The notes under the pieces are model-generated. The model saw only the letters and a list, made by a program, of their open reading frames with translations. It did no database searches and was not told where the DNA came from. Positions 1 to 8,422 of a stretch of DNA of 34,762 bases are shown here, piece after piece. Within the stretch, counting starts at the first letter, position 1. Each line of letters opens with the position of its first letter. The DNA is from Candidatus Poribacteria bacterium (GTDB taxonomy: Bacteria; Poribacteria; WGA-4E; WGA-3G). Made by a program: the position numbers and the translations under genes. The stretch is from NCBI GenBank assembly GCA_022824265.1, contig JAJEAG010000093.1, positions 1 through 34,762 on the forward strand, in the 5' to 3' direction.

Positions 1-22
1 AACTTGTGCTATTATGGACATT

Positions 23-78
23 GAAACACCTCTTTGTAAAATAAATTAGTATATTTTACATGATGCAAAAGGTGTTTC
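23..78. repeat. Imperfect long hairpin in gene-free left end
   Basis: Two nested inverted repeats are visible. The outer arms are gaaacacct (23-31) and aggtgtttc (70-78); the inner arms are tgtaaaat (35-42) and attttaca (53-60). The internal loop is asymmetric. It may be a terminator for a gene left of the window or a decayed mobile-element end; no T-run supports a classical terminator. Confidence 0.5.
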
Positions 79-151
79 ATTTTTGCAACACTTTTAATCG
101 CGAAAAACAACTTTAATCTTTCTAAAGTTGACACCTATGGGCTGAGGAACG

Positions 152-223
152 AAACCCGACAGGACACTATAAAAAGTCGGGTTTTGCTACCGCTTCTACC
201 CGACCTACGAAATATTGTCCTGT
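152..223. repeat. Overlapping alternative inverted repeats (repeat element)
   Basis: Arms aaacccgac (152-160) and gtcgggttt (176-184) form one perfect 9-bp hairpin. The same gtcggg (176-181) can instead pair with cccgac (199-204), nested inside an outer 8-bp stem acaggaca (159-166)/tgtcctgt (216-223). The two folds exclude each other. Nothing in 1-318 looks coding. This is probably one copy of a dispersed intergenic palindromic element. Confidence 0.5.
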
Positions 224-318
224 TATCATATAGAAATGGTATAAGATGCTAAATCCCTGATTCTTAGTTTACGTTACAATGGAACACTCAGACGTGGATA
301 TTTCTAAGAACAACCCTT

Positions 319-1032
319 CTACGCCCTACCATATACAGGTATGGCAGCACCATTGATAATCGCAGAATCATCTGAAGTAAGGAAGCATATAACTTTTGCC
401 ACATCCTCTGTTTTTACCCAACGGCTATGGTCTTCGTCTGGCATTGCTTCTCGATTCATCGGAGTATCCATAATACTTGGCATAATGCAATTAACGTTTA
501 TACCAGAATCCATGACCTCAGCAGCTAATGCTTCTGTTAAGGTACGCACGCCACCTTTAGACACACAGTAGGCACTCAATCCAGACTCGCCTTTTAATCC
601 AGCGCGTGCTGAGATATTGACAATCTTGCCAAAACCGCGCTCTGTCATGTGTGGAATGACAGTCTTGCAACAAAGGAATACAGATTTTAGGTTTAGGTTC
701 ATCATAAAATCCCACCTGTCCTCATCAAGTTCTACAGCAGGAATTCCACCAACAAAACCACCAACTATATTCACCACTATGTCCAAGTGGTCAAATTGAC
801 CTAAGAAAGTCTGTACGGTTTTTTGAACATCGGATTCTTTGGTAACATTTGCATATATGAAGGTGACTTTCTCACTGAGATCGGGATTGTATTGCTTGAA
901 ACGTTCTACCTCATTGTCAAAAAGATACGTTACAGCAACGGTGTCACCTTGTGCAAGGAAGGCTTTGGTGACAGTACTTCCTAAAAAGCCTGTTCCACCC
1001 GTAATAAGGACATTTCGCTTCTGTTTTGCCAT
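319..1032 (-). CDS. Short-chain dehydrogenase/reductase (SDR)
   Basis: A 237-residue classical SDR, the usual family length; it should catalyse NAD(P)-dependent oxidation or reduction of an alcohol/carbonyl in the cytoplasm. The Rossmann glycine motif TGGTGFLG is at residues 11-18, the NIVGG strand near 88, and the catalytic set is N114, S141, Y155 and K159 (YCVSK). The C-terminus ends in the common GAAIPVYGRA form. AGGAG lies 7 nt before the ATG. It follows the Rpn-like nuclease gene by only 8 nt, so the two may be co-transcribed, although no functional link is obvious. Substrate cannot be read from the sequence; the FabG-like pattern alone does not prove a role in fatty-acid synthesis. Confidence 0.9.
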   Translation of the reverse strand: MAKQKRNVLITGGTGFLGSTVTKAFLAQGDTVAVTYLFDNEVERFKQYNPDLSEKVTFIYANVTKESDVQKTVQTFLGQFDHLDIVVNIVGGFVGGIPAVELDEDRWDFMMNLNLKSVFLCCKTVIPHMTERGFGKIVNISARAGLKGESGLSAYCVSKGGVRTLTEALAAEVMDSGINVNCIMPSIMDTPMNREAMPDEDHSRWVKTEDVAKVICFLTSDDSAIINGAAIPVYGRA

Positions 1033-1040
1033 GCCAACTC

Positions 1041-1961
1041 CTATTCAGGTAACGTTTGTTTGAATTCCTCAAGACTGTTTGCTCGCGCTGCCTCACGAAG
1101 TAATTGTTTTAGATATTGCAATTCTTCAATATTTTCAAGGACAGGTTTTAAGGTCTGAATATCTTCGGATTGAAATTGTTCCTCAAGGACATCAAGTATA
1201 GAATCAATAGTTCCCTCTCGTACCCCTTGTTGTATTCCTTGTTGTGTATAGTGTTGTATAACAGATGATTCTTGCATAATTTCCTCCATTATAATATCAC
1301 GAATGATTTCGTAGTCTAATATTATACCACTTAAAATACCCAAGTTAGTAAGATAATCCGCTTGATGCGGTGCATTTTGAGTCACAGATTTAGCAACCTG
1401 AACACATTGACGTAACCACTCCTCAGAACTCGCGCCTTCTTTAGGTTTCATGAGTGGTGCGAATGGAATTAATCCTTTAAGCTTAGCATTCAGAATGTTT
1501 TGACCTTCTAATTCACATAGTCTGATCACCTTGTATTGGATCAATATATGATAACCTTCCATCTCTTGAACGTATTGTCCTGGATCGTTGCGACCTGCGT
1601 CAGGATGTAAATAGACGACATGTGAGTAGACTGGCAATCCAAAACTTTCAATACACCTTCCTGCGTAACCTGCTATACGACGTGGCATAGGAGCTTCCGT
1701 ACTATCCCGCGTTTGTATCTCAAAATGGACAATTGATTCCCTACCGTTGACTTCTGCCTGAATAAAACTATCAGCACGATTTGATCTAACAGTGGGTTGT
1801 TCGGTATCAATAACCTGAATAACCCTTACCTCAGGTATGCCGAGACCAAACTTTATCCAATCCTCTGGATTTTGATGAATTAAGTCTTTTGAAACGGTGT
1901 CATATTGACCACTCTGTACTGATGTTTGGTTAGATGTAGTTTTTTCTATATTTTGTGCCAT
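1041..1961 (-). CDS. Rpn-like PD-(D/E)XK nuclease family protein (DUF4351-type)
   Basis: 306 residues. The nuclease-like core has an acidic residue at D64 (RADSFIQ), a strand ending in FEIQ (E81-x-Q83, a variant of the D/E-x-K motif), and the RRIAGYAGRCIES helix typical of the recombination-promoting nuclease / transposase_31 / DUF4351 group. The C-terminus carries the QQGIQQGVREG segment followed by a charged helical tail, also characteristic. Known members cut DNA and promote RecA-independent recombination, and many are annotated loosely as transposases without being mobile. Here no terminal repeats surround it. There is no clear Shine-Dalgarno, and a TATAAT sits only 9 nt upstream of the ATG, so the mRNA may be nearly leaderless. 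Activity is not certain because the catalytic lysine position is glutamine. Confidence 0.75.
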   Translation of the reverse strand: MAQNIEKTTSNQTSVQSGQYDTVSKDLIHQNPEDWIKFGLGIPEVRVIQVIDTEQPTVRSNRADSFIQAEVNGRESIVHFEIQTRDSTEAPMPRRIAGYAGRCIESFGLPVYSHVVYLHPDAGRNDPGQYVQEMEGYHILIQYKVIRLCELEGQNILNAKLKGLIPFAPLMKPKEGASSEEWLRQCVQVAKSVTQNAPHQADYLTNLGILSGIILDYEIIRDIIMEEIMQESSVIQHYTQQGIQQGVREGTIDSILDVLEEQFQSEDIQTLKPVLENIEELQYLKQLLREAARANSLEEFKQTLPE

Positions 1962-1970
1962 TTTATATTT

Positions 1971-1976
1971 ATTATA
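1971..1976 (-). promoter_or_regulatory. Extended -10 (TGT-TATAAT) for the Rpn-like gene
   Basis: On the minus strand TATAAT is preceded by TGT, an extended -10. A -35 is weak (GTCAAA at 17-bp spacing). Transcription would start within a few nt of the ATG at 1961. Confidence 0.35.
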
Positions 1977-2004
1977 ACATAAACAGTGATATTTTGACGA
2001 ATTA

Positions 2005-3015
2005 TTACACCTCTCTATTTCTTAAAACCCCAATACCAGGTAAATTTGGTAAAACCAATTTGCCATTATCAAGTTTAACGCCAGAGTAAGGATCATTTGA
2101 AATTAATAGATTGCCATCTAAATCAGCATAGTCTACAAGTGGTGTTAAGTGTGCTGCTGCAGTGATACCGAGAGAACTTTCTATCATACAACCGATCATG
2201 ATGAGTAAACCGTGGGCTCGTGCCACATACATCATCCGTAATGCTTCCAACAAACCACCACATTTGACCAATTTGATGTTGATCCCATCTACAGATCCAA
2301 CCAATGCAGGAATATCACATGCTCGTTTAACACTCTCGTCTGCAATAATCGGTATTTCTGAATTCTCACGAACAAATTTCAGTCCATCTAAATCATCAGG
2401 TTTAGTGGGTTGTTCTATCAATTCCACGCCATACTGCGTAAACTGGTGGATTTTGTTAACTGCCTCTCTTGGATTCCATGCTGTGTTAGCATCTACATAG
2501 ATAGGTTTATCTGTGGTATCTCGCAGTGTCTGCAGTATTTCAATATCACGAGGTGTGCCAAGTTTAACTTTGAGAATCGGATATTGTTCAGCTTGTAGTG
2601 CTTTCTTAGCCATCACTGAAGGTTCGTCAAGACCTATTGTGAATGAGGTGCGCGGTGTTTTTTTCGGGTTTAGTCCCCAGAGTTTGTAAAGTGGTACACC
2701 AAACTTTTTACCCAGTCTGTCGTGCAGAGCCATGTCAATTGCGGATTTTGCGGCGTAATTACCTTCAAGGGTTTGTTCAATCTCAGTCATGACATCTTGG
2801 ATTTGATCAAGGTCACAATCAAGTACTGATGCGAGTTTATCTATTGCTGTTGCTACAGTCTGAACGGTTTCACCGTAAAACTTTGCTGGTGCAGCTTCTC
2901 CGATGCCACCATCAATTTCGACAGATATTACTTCTCGGTATGTATCTTTTTCTCGACGGGAAATCTTAAACGGGTGATTGAGTTGCAATTTGGTTATTTT
3001 TGTAACAATCTTCAC
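2005..3015 (-). CDS. Dipeptide epimerase (L-Ala-D/L-Glu epimerase type, enolase superfamily)
   Basis: 336 residues, normal for the mandelate racemase/muconate-lactonizing family. It epimerises dipeptides released from murein, such as L-Ala-D-Glu. Visible residues: the KxK motif K149-V-K151, metal ligands D175 (YVDAN), E201 (LIEQP) and D226 (IIADES), the second catalytic lysine K248 in INIKLVKCGG, and the C-terminal DLDGNLL stretch characteristic of dipeptide epimerases. The start is GTG at 3015, with GAGGTG about 8 nt upstream inside the end of the amidase gene. That amidase ends 2 nt before, so translation is probably coupled. Pairing with a peptidoglycan amidase supports a murein-peptide role. 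Exact dipeptide specificity is not readable. Confidence 0.88.
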   Translation of the reverse strand: MKIVTKITKLQLNHPFKISRREKDTYREVISVEIDGGIGEAAPAKFYGETVQTVATAIDKLASVLDCDLDQIQDVMTEIEQTLEGNYAAKSAIDMALHDRLGKKFGVPLYKLWGLNPKKTPRTSFTIGLDEPSVMAKKALQAEQYPILKVKLGTPRDIEILQTLRDTTDKPIYVDANTAWNPREAVNKIHQFTQYGVELIEQPTKPDDLDGLKFVRENSEIPIIADESVKRACDIPALVGSVDGINIKLVKCGGLLEALRMMYVARAHGLLIMIGCMIESSLGITAAAHLTPLVDYADLDGNLLISNDPYSGVKLDNGKLVLPNLPGIGVLRNREV

Positions 3016-3017
3016 CC

Positions 3018-5165
3018 TTATTCACCTCGTTTCTGGTTAAAGTATTGCACGAACCGTTTTAGTTTTTCTTCATCAATCTCCGTTTCATCTTTTAAATAAA
3101 GCCATGCCCCGACGAATATTGCAGTTGCTTCTTTCATAACAGTGGCATCAGGAATGTCTAAGGATCGAATTTCAAGTGTCATAGCAAGTTTGTTCGTCTG
3201 TTGTATAATAGGTGTTTCTCTGTCTTGGACAGTTTCTAATAGTGTTTCAAAAAGATTAGCGTTGAATTGCTCAAGAATCCGCTTTTGGAAAGTCTCAGTC
3301 CCTTGGTTGCCACGGTTATGTTTTGCGACAACCGGTGATTCACCTTTACGCTTAGAGGTATGGTTAATTTGGAGGTAGTATCCTTCATCTTTGATTTTAT
3401 TCACTGTCTGAATCCGTGTTTTTGTATTTATTTTCTCTCCTGCTGTATGAATGTTATATACCTTTGTCCCAGCAAGTTCAAACATCTCTTTCAACATTAT
3501 GATGAGCTTGTGTGTTTTAGAGGTATCTGTTTCAGTGTCAAGCACCAGTACGGTTTCTGAGAACGCACCATCAGCAATTGCCTGCAGTTCGGCATTGACT
3601 ATTGTTGCTTTATTTGGTTCAACTACAACTCTATGTCTATCTGGATAATATCCCGATTTTGAGATGGATAGTGTTGTTTCATCCTGATTTTTCAATACGG
3701 GATCGAATTGGATGAAGTAGTGTCCCTCAACATCAGTCATTGCAGTTAACTCTGGATCAGCAAGCAAGACAACATCTGTAATTGGGGTTTGGGTGTCAGT
3801 GTCGGTTACTTGTCCCTGTATAATAGCTTTCGCAATGTCTGTGAAACGGATTTTGATTGAATTGCTTGTCTCTCCGTAAGATACTACTACCGTTGCAGAT
3901 CCCTGTTTTCCAGGTGCGTTCAGATAAAATTGTGTTATACCATTTTTAGATAGATTCTCTGCATTTTTGAGGATACCGTTGGATGTTTTTGCTGTAATTA
4001 GTTCATTATCTGCAATCGGAAGTCCATCAGCATCAAGTGCTGTTGCAGAAATACCAACGTAACTATTTCCATCATAAGGAAGGGTTTCTGTCCATGCGTT
4101 TAGTTGTAACTCAGTCGCAGGTGGTGCCACTTTAATCTGCTGTGGTTTAGGTAGACTATGATTACCGTAATAATTAACAAGGTCTGTTTGAATATAATGG
4201 ATACCGTTTGATAGTGGCTTTAGATTGTCTACAGTAATCACATCGGTATCTCGGTCATATTGAAATGGGACAATTACATTATCAATTTTTACCTGTATAG
4301 TGTTGGTAAACACCTGTTGTCGTTTGAGCATCCACGCGCCACGTTCATGTATTCCATCCATTACCTGAATTTTGATAGTTGGTGTTTTCGTTTGTATAAC
4401 AGCTTCATGCTTTGGTGTTATAAGAACTCCTCTTGGTAACCCCGCTTCAACATAACGGGCAATTCCACGAAAATATCCGTAAGCCTCTCTCTTGAGATAG
4501 TTATCATCTCTTAGCCTTGTCTCTTCTTCTGGATTTGTATAGAAAGATGCTTCACATACGATTGCGGGACATTCTGTCAGTCGTAGAACACCGAAACCGG
4601 ATGCAACAACAAGTTTGTCAGAATAGAGTCCTGTTGCTGTAGAATTAGGTAATTGAAGGGCATCTGTAACCCCCTGATGAACGTAACGGGCAAGGTCTAA
4701 ACTTGCGCGCGATTCATCAGCATCACCGTGATACCACGTTGAGGAGTAGTTTGTCTCTGGATTGTCATCAAGACCATTATGGTGTATTGATATGAAGAAA
4801 TCCACTTGGTTTTCATTGGCTATTTGACTTCGTTTGGAAAGACTGACATAGGAATCGTCTACGCGTGTCATGACTACGGTGACATCTGCTTGTTCCAATA
4901 ACTCTTTTAGATAAAAGGCAACCTTTAGGTTAATTTCTGCTTCACGGAGACCGGTTGGACCGCGTTTATAGCCTGGAATATGTCCCTGACCACCGTGTCC
5001 AGAATCAAGACATATCTTAAGTCCTTTGAGGAAGCGTGCATAGGATGGTATCTCTTTCTCAATAGTATCTGGTTGCGTTGATTTCTCTGGATGGGGTTGG
5101 GCACAGTTGGATAAAATTAGAAACAGGAAAGTTATTATAGAAAACTGAAAAATGAGTCGGGACAT
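3018..5165 (-). CDS. Lipoprotein N-acetylmuramoyl-L-alanine amidase with Ig-like, carboxypeptidase-regulatory-like and degenerate C-terminal amidase domains
   Basis: 715 residues from the ATG at 5165; a TTG nine nt further upstream is possible but has no better ribosome site. A hydrophobic signal ends in lipobox LSNC (C21), so the protein should be envelope-anchored. The Amidase_3 domain spans about 47-235 with zinc ligands H57 (DSGHGG), E75 (REAEINL) and H128 (ISIHHN) and catalytic E205 (VCEASF); it cleaves the MurNAc-L-Ala bond. Two beta-sandwich regions (about 237-350 and 355-445) and a carboxypeptidase-regulatory-like repeat (about 448-530, beginning IQGQVTD) follow. Residues 531-690 resemble a second Amidase_3 fold that has lost its metal ligands. 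It precedes the dipeptide epimerase by 2 nt, consistent with cell-wall remodelling or recycling. Confidence 0.88.
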   Translation of the reverse strand: MSRLIFQFSIITFLFLILSNCAQPHPEKSTQPDTIEKEIPSYARFLKGLKICLDSGHGGQGHIPGYKRGPTGLREAEINLKVAFYLKELLEQADVTVVMTRVDDSYVSLSKRSQIANENQVDFFISIHHNGLDDNPETNYSSTWYHGDADESRASLDLARYVHQGVTDALQLPNSTATGLYSDKLVVASGFGVLRLTECPAIVCEASFYTNPEEETRLRDDNYLKREAYGYFRGIARYVEAGLPRGVLITPKHEAVIQTKTPTIKIQVMDGIHERGAWMLKRQQVFTNTIQVKIDNVIVPFQYDRDTDVITVDNLKPLSNGIHYIQTDLVNYYGNHSLPKPQQIKVAPPATELQLNAWTETLPYDGNSYVGISATALDADGLPIADNELITAKTSNGILKNAENLSKNGITQFYLNAPGKQGSATVVVSYGETSNSIKIRFTDIAKAIIQGQVTDTDTQTPITDVVLLADPELTAMTDVEGHYFIQFDPVLKNQDETTLSISKSGYYPDRHRVVVEPNKATIVNAELQAIADGAFSETVLVLDTETDTSKTHKLIIMLKEMFELAGTKVYNIHTAGEKINTKTRIQTVNKIKDEGYYLQINHTSKRKGESPVVAKHNRGNQGTETFQKRILEQFNANLFETLLETVQDRETPIIQQTNKLAMTLEIRSLDIPDATVMKEATAIFVGAWLYLKDETEIDEEKLKRFVQYFNQKRGE

Positions 5166-5283
5166 ATTGCTCAATGTAACTTGATTCTGCTAACATACGA
5201 TTTAGCTTTGCAATACTACTTCCCATAGAAGATAATCAATGATGAGATCAGAATATAAACTATTTACTGACGCAATCAGTTGA

Positions 5284-5757
5284 TTACCTTCTACGTGATC
5301 TGAGTGTTTTAGGTTTACCCAATATTTCCGAAAGAATGATCCCTTGCCGAAATGTATTCGGTGAGAGATCAATCAGGGAAGTCACTGGAAATGGTCTCGT
5401 TGGTAGCGGAGTAGTGGAATCCGGTGGAATAGGTGGCGGTACTTCCGGTTTTCTCTCAGGTTCAGGTTCTTGAACCGGTTCAGGCTCAGGTTCAGATTGT
5501 TCCGTTACCATCGGAGCATTTTCTACCTCACTGTTTACAACTTCCTCTGCTAATTCTGTTTCTTCAGGAAAATCCTCAAAATCCTGCATAAAGGGCGGCA
5601 ACACTACTTCGCTATCGGGTTGTACTTCAACATCGGGATTACTCTGAGGTGGAGGCGATGTATTCTGTTGAGGTTTACGACGACGTGCTCCTCCGAAGAT
5701 TAGAAATAGAATTCCAACAACAATTGCAATTATCGTTTGTATATCAAAATCCATCAT
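5284..5757 (-). CDS. Single-pass membrane protein, acidic/proline-rich linker, conserved SEILGKP tail
   Basis: 157 residues (156 if the second ATG is used). One N-terminal membrane helix (about residues 7-23) is followed by the basic run ARRRK, implying the rest is cytoplasmic. The middle, about 30-125, is low-complexity, rich in Pro and Glu (EPEPEP-type repeats). The C-terminal 25 residues (TFRQGIILSEILGKPKTLR) look folded and resemble a short motif ending small membrane proteins next to other genes in diverse bacteria; I know no function for it. AGGAG lies 3 nt before the first ATG and 6 nt before the second, which favours the second. It sits 18 nt after the flotillin genes, so it is a candidate microdomain-associated adaptor. 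Confidence 0.7.
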   Translation of the reverse strand: MMDFDIQTIIAIVVGILFLIFGGARRRKPQQNTSPPPQSNPDVEVQPDSEVVLPPFMQDFEDFPEETELAEEVVNSEVENAPMVTEQSEPEPEPVQEPEPERKPEVPPPIPPDSTTPLPTRPFPVTSLIDLSPNTFRQGIILSEILGKPKTLRSRRR

Positions 5758-5775
5758 TTTCTCCTTTAGACCTAT

Positions 5776-6807
5776 CTATGAAAGTCCGAGAGAATGTGAG
5801 GAACGGGTTGTGTCTGTTTCTTCAGTTCCACCGGGAGAGGCGATAGATTGACGCATTTCTGTATCTGCAAGTATATTGCGGAGTGTGTAATAATCCATCA
5901 CGCTCATTCTTTCAGAATTGAAGGAGTCTGAAATAGAAAGTGGAATTTCTGCTTCTTCCTCAATCAATTTGACGGTCATCTCTTCTACAAGAGCCTTGTT
6001 TTCTTCCTCTTCTGCCTCTGCGCGTGCCCGTTGTTCTTCGGCTTTTGCGCGTGCAATTTTTAGTTCAGCTTCTGCTTGATCAGTCTGTAATTTTGCGCCG
6101 ACGTTCTCACCGACATTGATATCAGCGATATCAATAGACAATATCTCAAATGCAGTTCCTGCCTCAAGCCCTTTTTCAAGGACTGTTTCAGAGATCCTCA
6201 CGGGGTTTTCCAAAACCTGTTTGTGGTTTCCTGAAGAACCGATTGTTGTAATTATCCCTTCCCCGACTCTGGCACGGATTGTGTCTTCTGTTGCACCACC
6301 GACGAGGCGGTCAATGTTTGCTCTGACAGTGACGCGTGCCTTAACGATGAGTTGGATTCCATCACGTGCAACGGCAGTAATACCAGTGCTTGGATCTTCT
6401 TGCGCGGGAATATCAATAATTTCAGGTGTAACACTGACTTGTACGGCTTGTAGGACATCTCTACCGGCTAAATCAATCGCAGCAGCTTGTGCGAAATCAA
6501 GCACGATATTTGCTTTATCAGCTGCGATGAGTGCTGCAACAACGCTTGCTACGCGCCCACCTGCAAGAAAATGTGCTTCAAGGTCGTCAAGTGAGAGGGT
6601 TAACCCTGCTTTCGTAGCATTAATTTGCGGTTCAACAATAGCGGTTGGTGGAACACGGCGCAAACGCATGGCAACGAGATCGAAAATACCAACCTTCACA
6701 CCAGCAGCAATTGCTGTAATCCACAAACCAAGTGGGACTAACCAAGCAATAACAATTAAGAACAGTAAAGTACAAACAGCAATGATCGCAAGTATAACTG
6801 GTTCCAT
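5776..6807 (-). CDS. floA: FloA-like flotillin (SPFH/UPF0365), copy 2
   Basis: 343 residues. An N-terminal membrane hairpin (about 5-37) is followed by the FloA signature beginning RLRRVPP and a SPFH-like core containing [39 protein letters not shown] and [19 protein letters not shown]. The Ala/Glu-rich coiled coil (about 235-285) is typical of flotillin oligomerisation. Bacterial FloA forms membrane microdomains that recruit signalling and secretion proteins. It is a close paralog of the next upstream gene, 2 nt away, with AAGGAG before the ATG. Unlike copy 1 it has a short insertion (PAQEDPSTG region) in the core and an extra Ser/Thr-rich C-terminal tail of about 40 residues, suggesting the pair form a hetero-oligomer or have split roles. 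Confidence 0.92.
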   Translation of the reverse strand: MEPVILAIIAVCTLLFLIVIAWLVPLGLWITAIAAGVKVGIFDLVAMRLRRVPPTAIVEPQINATKAGLTLSLDDLEAHFLAGGRVASVVAALIAADKANIVLDFAQAAAIDLAGRDVLQAVQVSVTPEIIDIPAQEDPSTGITAVARDGIQLIVKARVTVRANIDRLVGGATEDTIRARVGEGIITTIGSSGNHKQVLENPVRISETVLEKGLEAGTAFEILSIDIADINVGENVGAKLQTDQAEAELKIARAKAEEQRARAEAEEEENKALVEEMTVKLIEEEAEIPLSISDSFNSERMSVMDYYTLRNILADTEMRQSIASPGGTEETDTTRSSHSLGLS

Positions 6808-6809
6808 CC

Positions 6810-7724
6810 TTATTCTCCTTCAGTCAGAGGTGAAATATTTAAATTACCTTCACGAAAGGCAGTTGCAAGTGCACGCGGGACAGTAGCCTCAGCTTCAACA
6901 ACTTTAGCACGCATCTCCTGTACATTTGCAGTCATCTGTTGTTTCCGTGCAACCGCGAGTGCACGGCGTTCTTCTGCCTTTGCTTGTGCGACAACAAGGT
7001 CCGCTTCTGCTTGTTCAGCTTGAAGTTCCGCACCAATATTTTTACCTACATTTACATCGGCAATATCAATAGATAGAATTTCAAAAGCGGTACCCGCATC
7101 AAGACCGCGATCTAACACTGTTTTGGAAATAATATCCGGGTTTTCAAGGACATCCTCATAGGTTTCAGAAGCACCAATTGCACTGATGATTCCCTCCCCA
7201 ACTCGTGCAATAATCGTTTCTTCACCAGCACCACCAACAAGGCGGTTGATATTTGTCCGGACAGTAATCCTGACAGTTGCTATGAGTTCTACACCATCAA
7301 GGGCAAGTGCACTAATTCTTGGTGTAGTAATAACGCGAGGGTTAACGCTAACTTGTACGGCTTCAAACACATCTCTACCTGCCAGATCAATAGCAGATGA
7401 CCTTTGAAAAGTCAGATCAATTTTAGCTTTATCTGCCGCGATGAGCGCACTCACAACATTCAAGATATTACCACCAGCGAGGTAGTGTGCCTCCAATTCG
7501 GTTGTTGCGACTGTTAATCCAGCTTTATGTCCACTAATTAATGCTTTGACGATAATGTTCGGATTAACTCGTCTCAGACGCATTCCAATAAGTTCAGAAA
7601 TGCGAAGCGGGGCACCCGCTGCTACAGCAGCAATCCAAAGCCCAACTGGGACGAACCAAAAGAACATAAAGATTACAATGAGTACTACGACAGCAACTAT
7701 CGGAACTACAGTTAGTTCTCCCAT
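6810..7724 (-). CDS. floA: FloA-like flotillin (SPFH/UPF0365), copy 1
   Basis: 304 residues. A membrane segment (about 8-38) is followed by [15 protein letters not shown], the [20 protein letters not shown] block, [17 protein letters not shown] and [20 protein letters not shown], all diagnostic of FloA. The coiled coil near 220-275 ([20 protein letters not shown]) should mediate oligomerisation. GGAG lies 7 nt before the ATG. It is downstream of two NfeD genes; NfeD proteins and SPFH proteins are well known to be encoded together, NfeD supplying a soluble beta-barrel or a protease that acts with the flotillin scaffold. A 183-nt gap holding a MITE-like repeat separates it from nfeD1b. Confidence 0.92.
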   Translation of the reverse strand: MGELTVVPIVAVVVLIVIFMFFWFVPVGLWIAAVAAGAPLRISELIGMRLRRVNPNIIVKALISGHKAGLTVATTELEAHYLAGGNILNVVSALIAADKAKIDLTFQRSSAIDLAGRDVFEAVQVSVNPRVITTPRISALALDGVELIATVRITVRTNINRLVGGAGEETIIARVGEGIISAIGASETYEDVLENPDIISKTVLDRGLDAGTAFEILSIDIADVNVGKNIGAELQAEQAEADLVVAQAKAEERRALAVARKQQMTANVQEMRAKVVEAEATVPRALATAFREGNLNISPLTEGE

Positions 7725-7784
7725 ATCAAATCTCCTATTGTTTTGTGTTCGTTATTAAAACATAACTCTCAATTTCATCATTTT

Positions 7785-7903
7785 AGGACTTACGCATTTT
7801 TCACATTTTTCCCAATAATTACGACTAAAATGGTGTATTTTCAGCAGGATTATGAGCCTCCAGCGCACTTACAAAACGCGCCTATCACTTGTGCGTAAGC
7901 CCT
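7785..7903. mobile_element. 119-bp MITE-like element with 12-bp terminal inverted repeats
   Basis: Left end aggacttacgca (7785-7796) is the reverse complement of the right end tgcgtaagccct (7892-7903) except for one base. The interior has no coding potential. It lies between nfeD1b and the first floA and ends 5 nt before the nfeD1b stop codon. Ends of this type (aggacttacgca) are familiar from small non-autonomous elements and IS ends in several phyla. No convincing target duplication was found. Confidence 0.6.
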
Positions 7904-7907
7904 GATT

Positions 7908-8387
7908 TCATAAACTTCGGACGACTACACGACTCCCTTCAACTAATATTACTTCAACTTCTGTTTCCGGTGCGACAAACTCTCCTTGTGTAACAATATC
8001 AACGCGTTGACCGTTGATTAGGGCAACACCTGCGGGACGAAGCGGTGTAACCGTTTTTCCAGATTTTCCGACAAGTGCTGTTAATTCTGGCGGTGCTGCT
8101 TGAAAACCGTCCTCAGTCTTCTCAGAAGCACTTAGAATAAAACTTTTACCAATAGAGGATTCACGGAGTAACGACAGACCAATAATAGATATCGGTATAA
8201 CGAAAATCAAAGCAACACTGGTATAAATTAGTGCGGTAGTAGCACCAGCTCTCACCCAAATCATTCCGATTCCGACACAGAATATTATTACTCCCGGAAT
8301 ACCTGCTGCACCGAATCCTGGAAGAAGTAAAATTTCAACAAACACTAACAGTATTCCGAGTGCAATGAGAATAGTTGGTACCCACAT
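7908..8387 (-). CDS. nfeD: NfeD1b-type membrane protein
   Basis: 159 residues, the length of the short NfeD form. Three to four hydrophobic helices occupy residues 2-75, with the conserved turn LLPGFGAAGIPG after the first. The C-terminal OB-fold (about 95-159) has the typical sequence ALVGKSGKTVTPLRPAG and GQRVDIVTQGEFV. Such proteins sit in the inner membrane with the barrel exposed and partner with SPFH-family proteins. GGAGG lies 11 nt before the ATG. It is 35 nt downstream of the protease-containing NfeD1a gene, whose C-terminal half it resembles, and upstream of two floA genes, so it fits an NfeD-flotillin operon. Confidence 0.9.
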   Translation of the reverse strand: MWVPTILIALGILLVFVEILLLPGFGAAGIPGVIIFCVGIGMIWVRAGATTALIYTSVALIFVIPISIIGLSLLRESSIGKSFILSASEKTEDGFQAAPPELTALVGKSGKTVTPLRPAGVALINGQRVDIVTQGEFVAPETEVEVILVEGSRVVVRSL

Positions 8388-8422
8388 TATTGATATAACC
8401 TCCGAAAGTTTAATATAAATTC

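Noticed and set aside
1041-1961. Rpn-like gene as an insertion sequence
   Set aside because: The family is often labelled transposase, but no terminal inverted repeats or target duplication flank it.
6116-6886. 256-residue plus-strand open frame
   Set aside because: It is antisense to the second floA gene; the product is a low-complexity Ser/Ala/Thr-rich chain and the minus-strand frame is clearly a FloA.
7772-7911. Direct repeat atttcat flanking the MITE-like element as a target duplication
   Set aside because: The left copy lies several nt outside the inverted repeat and is not adjacent, so it does not behave as a target-site duplication.
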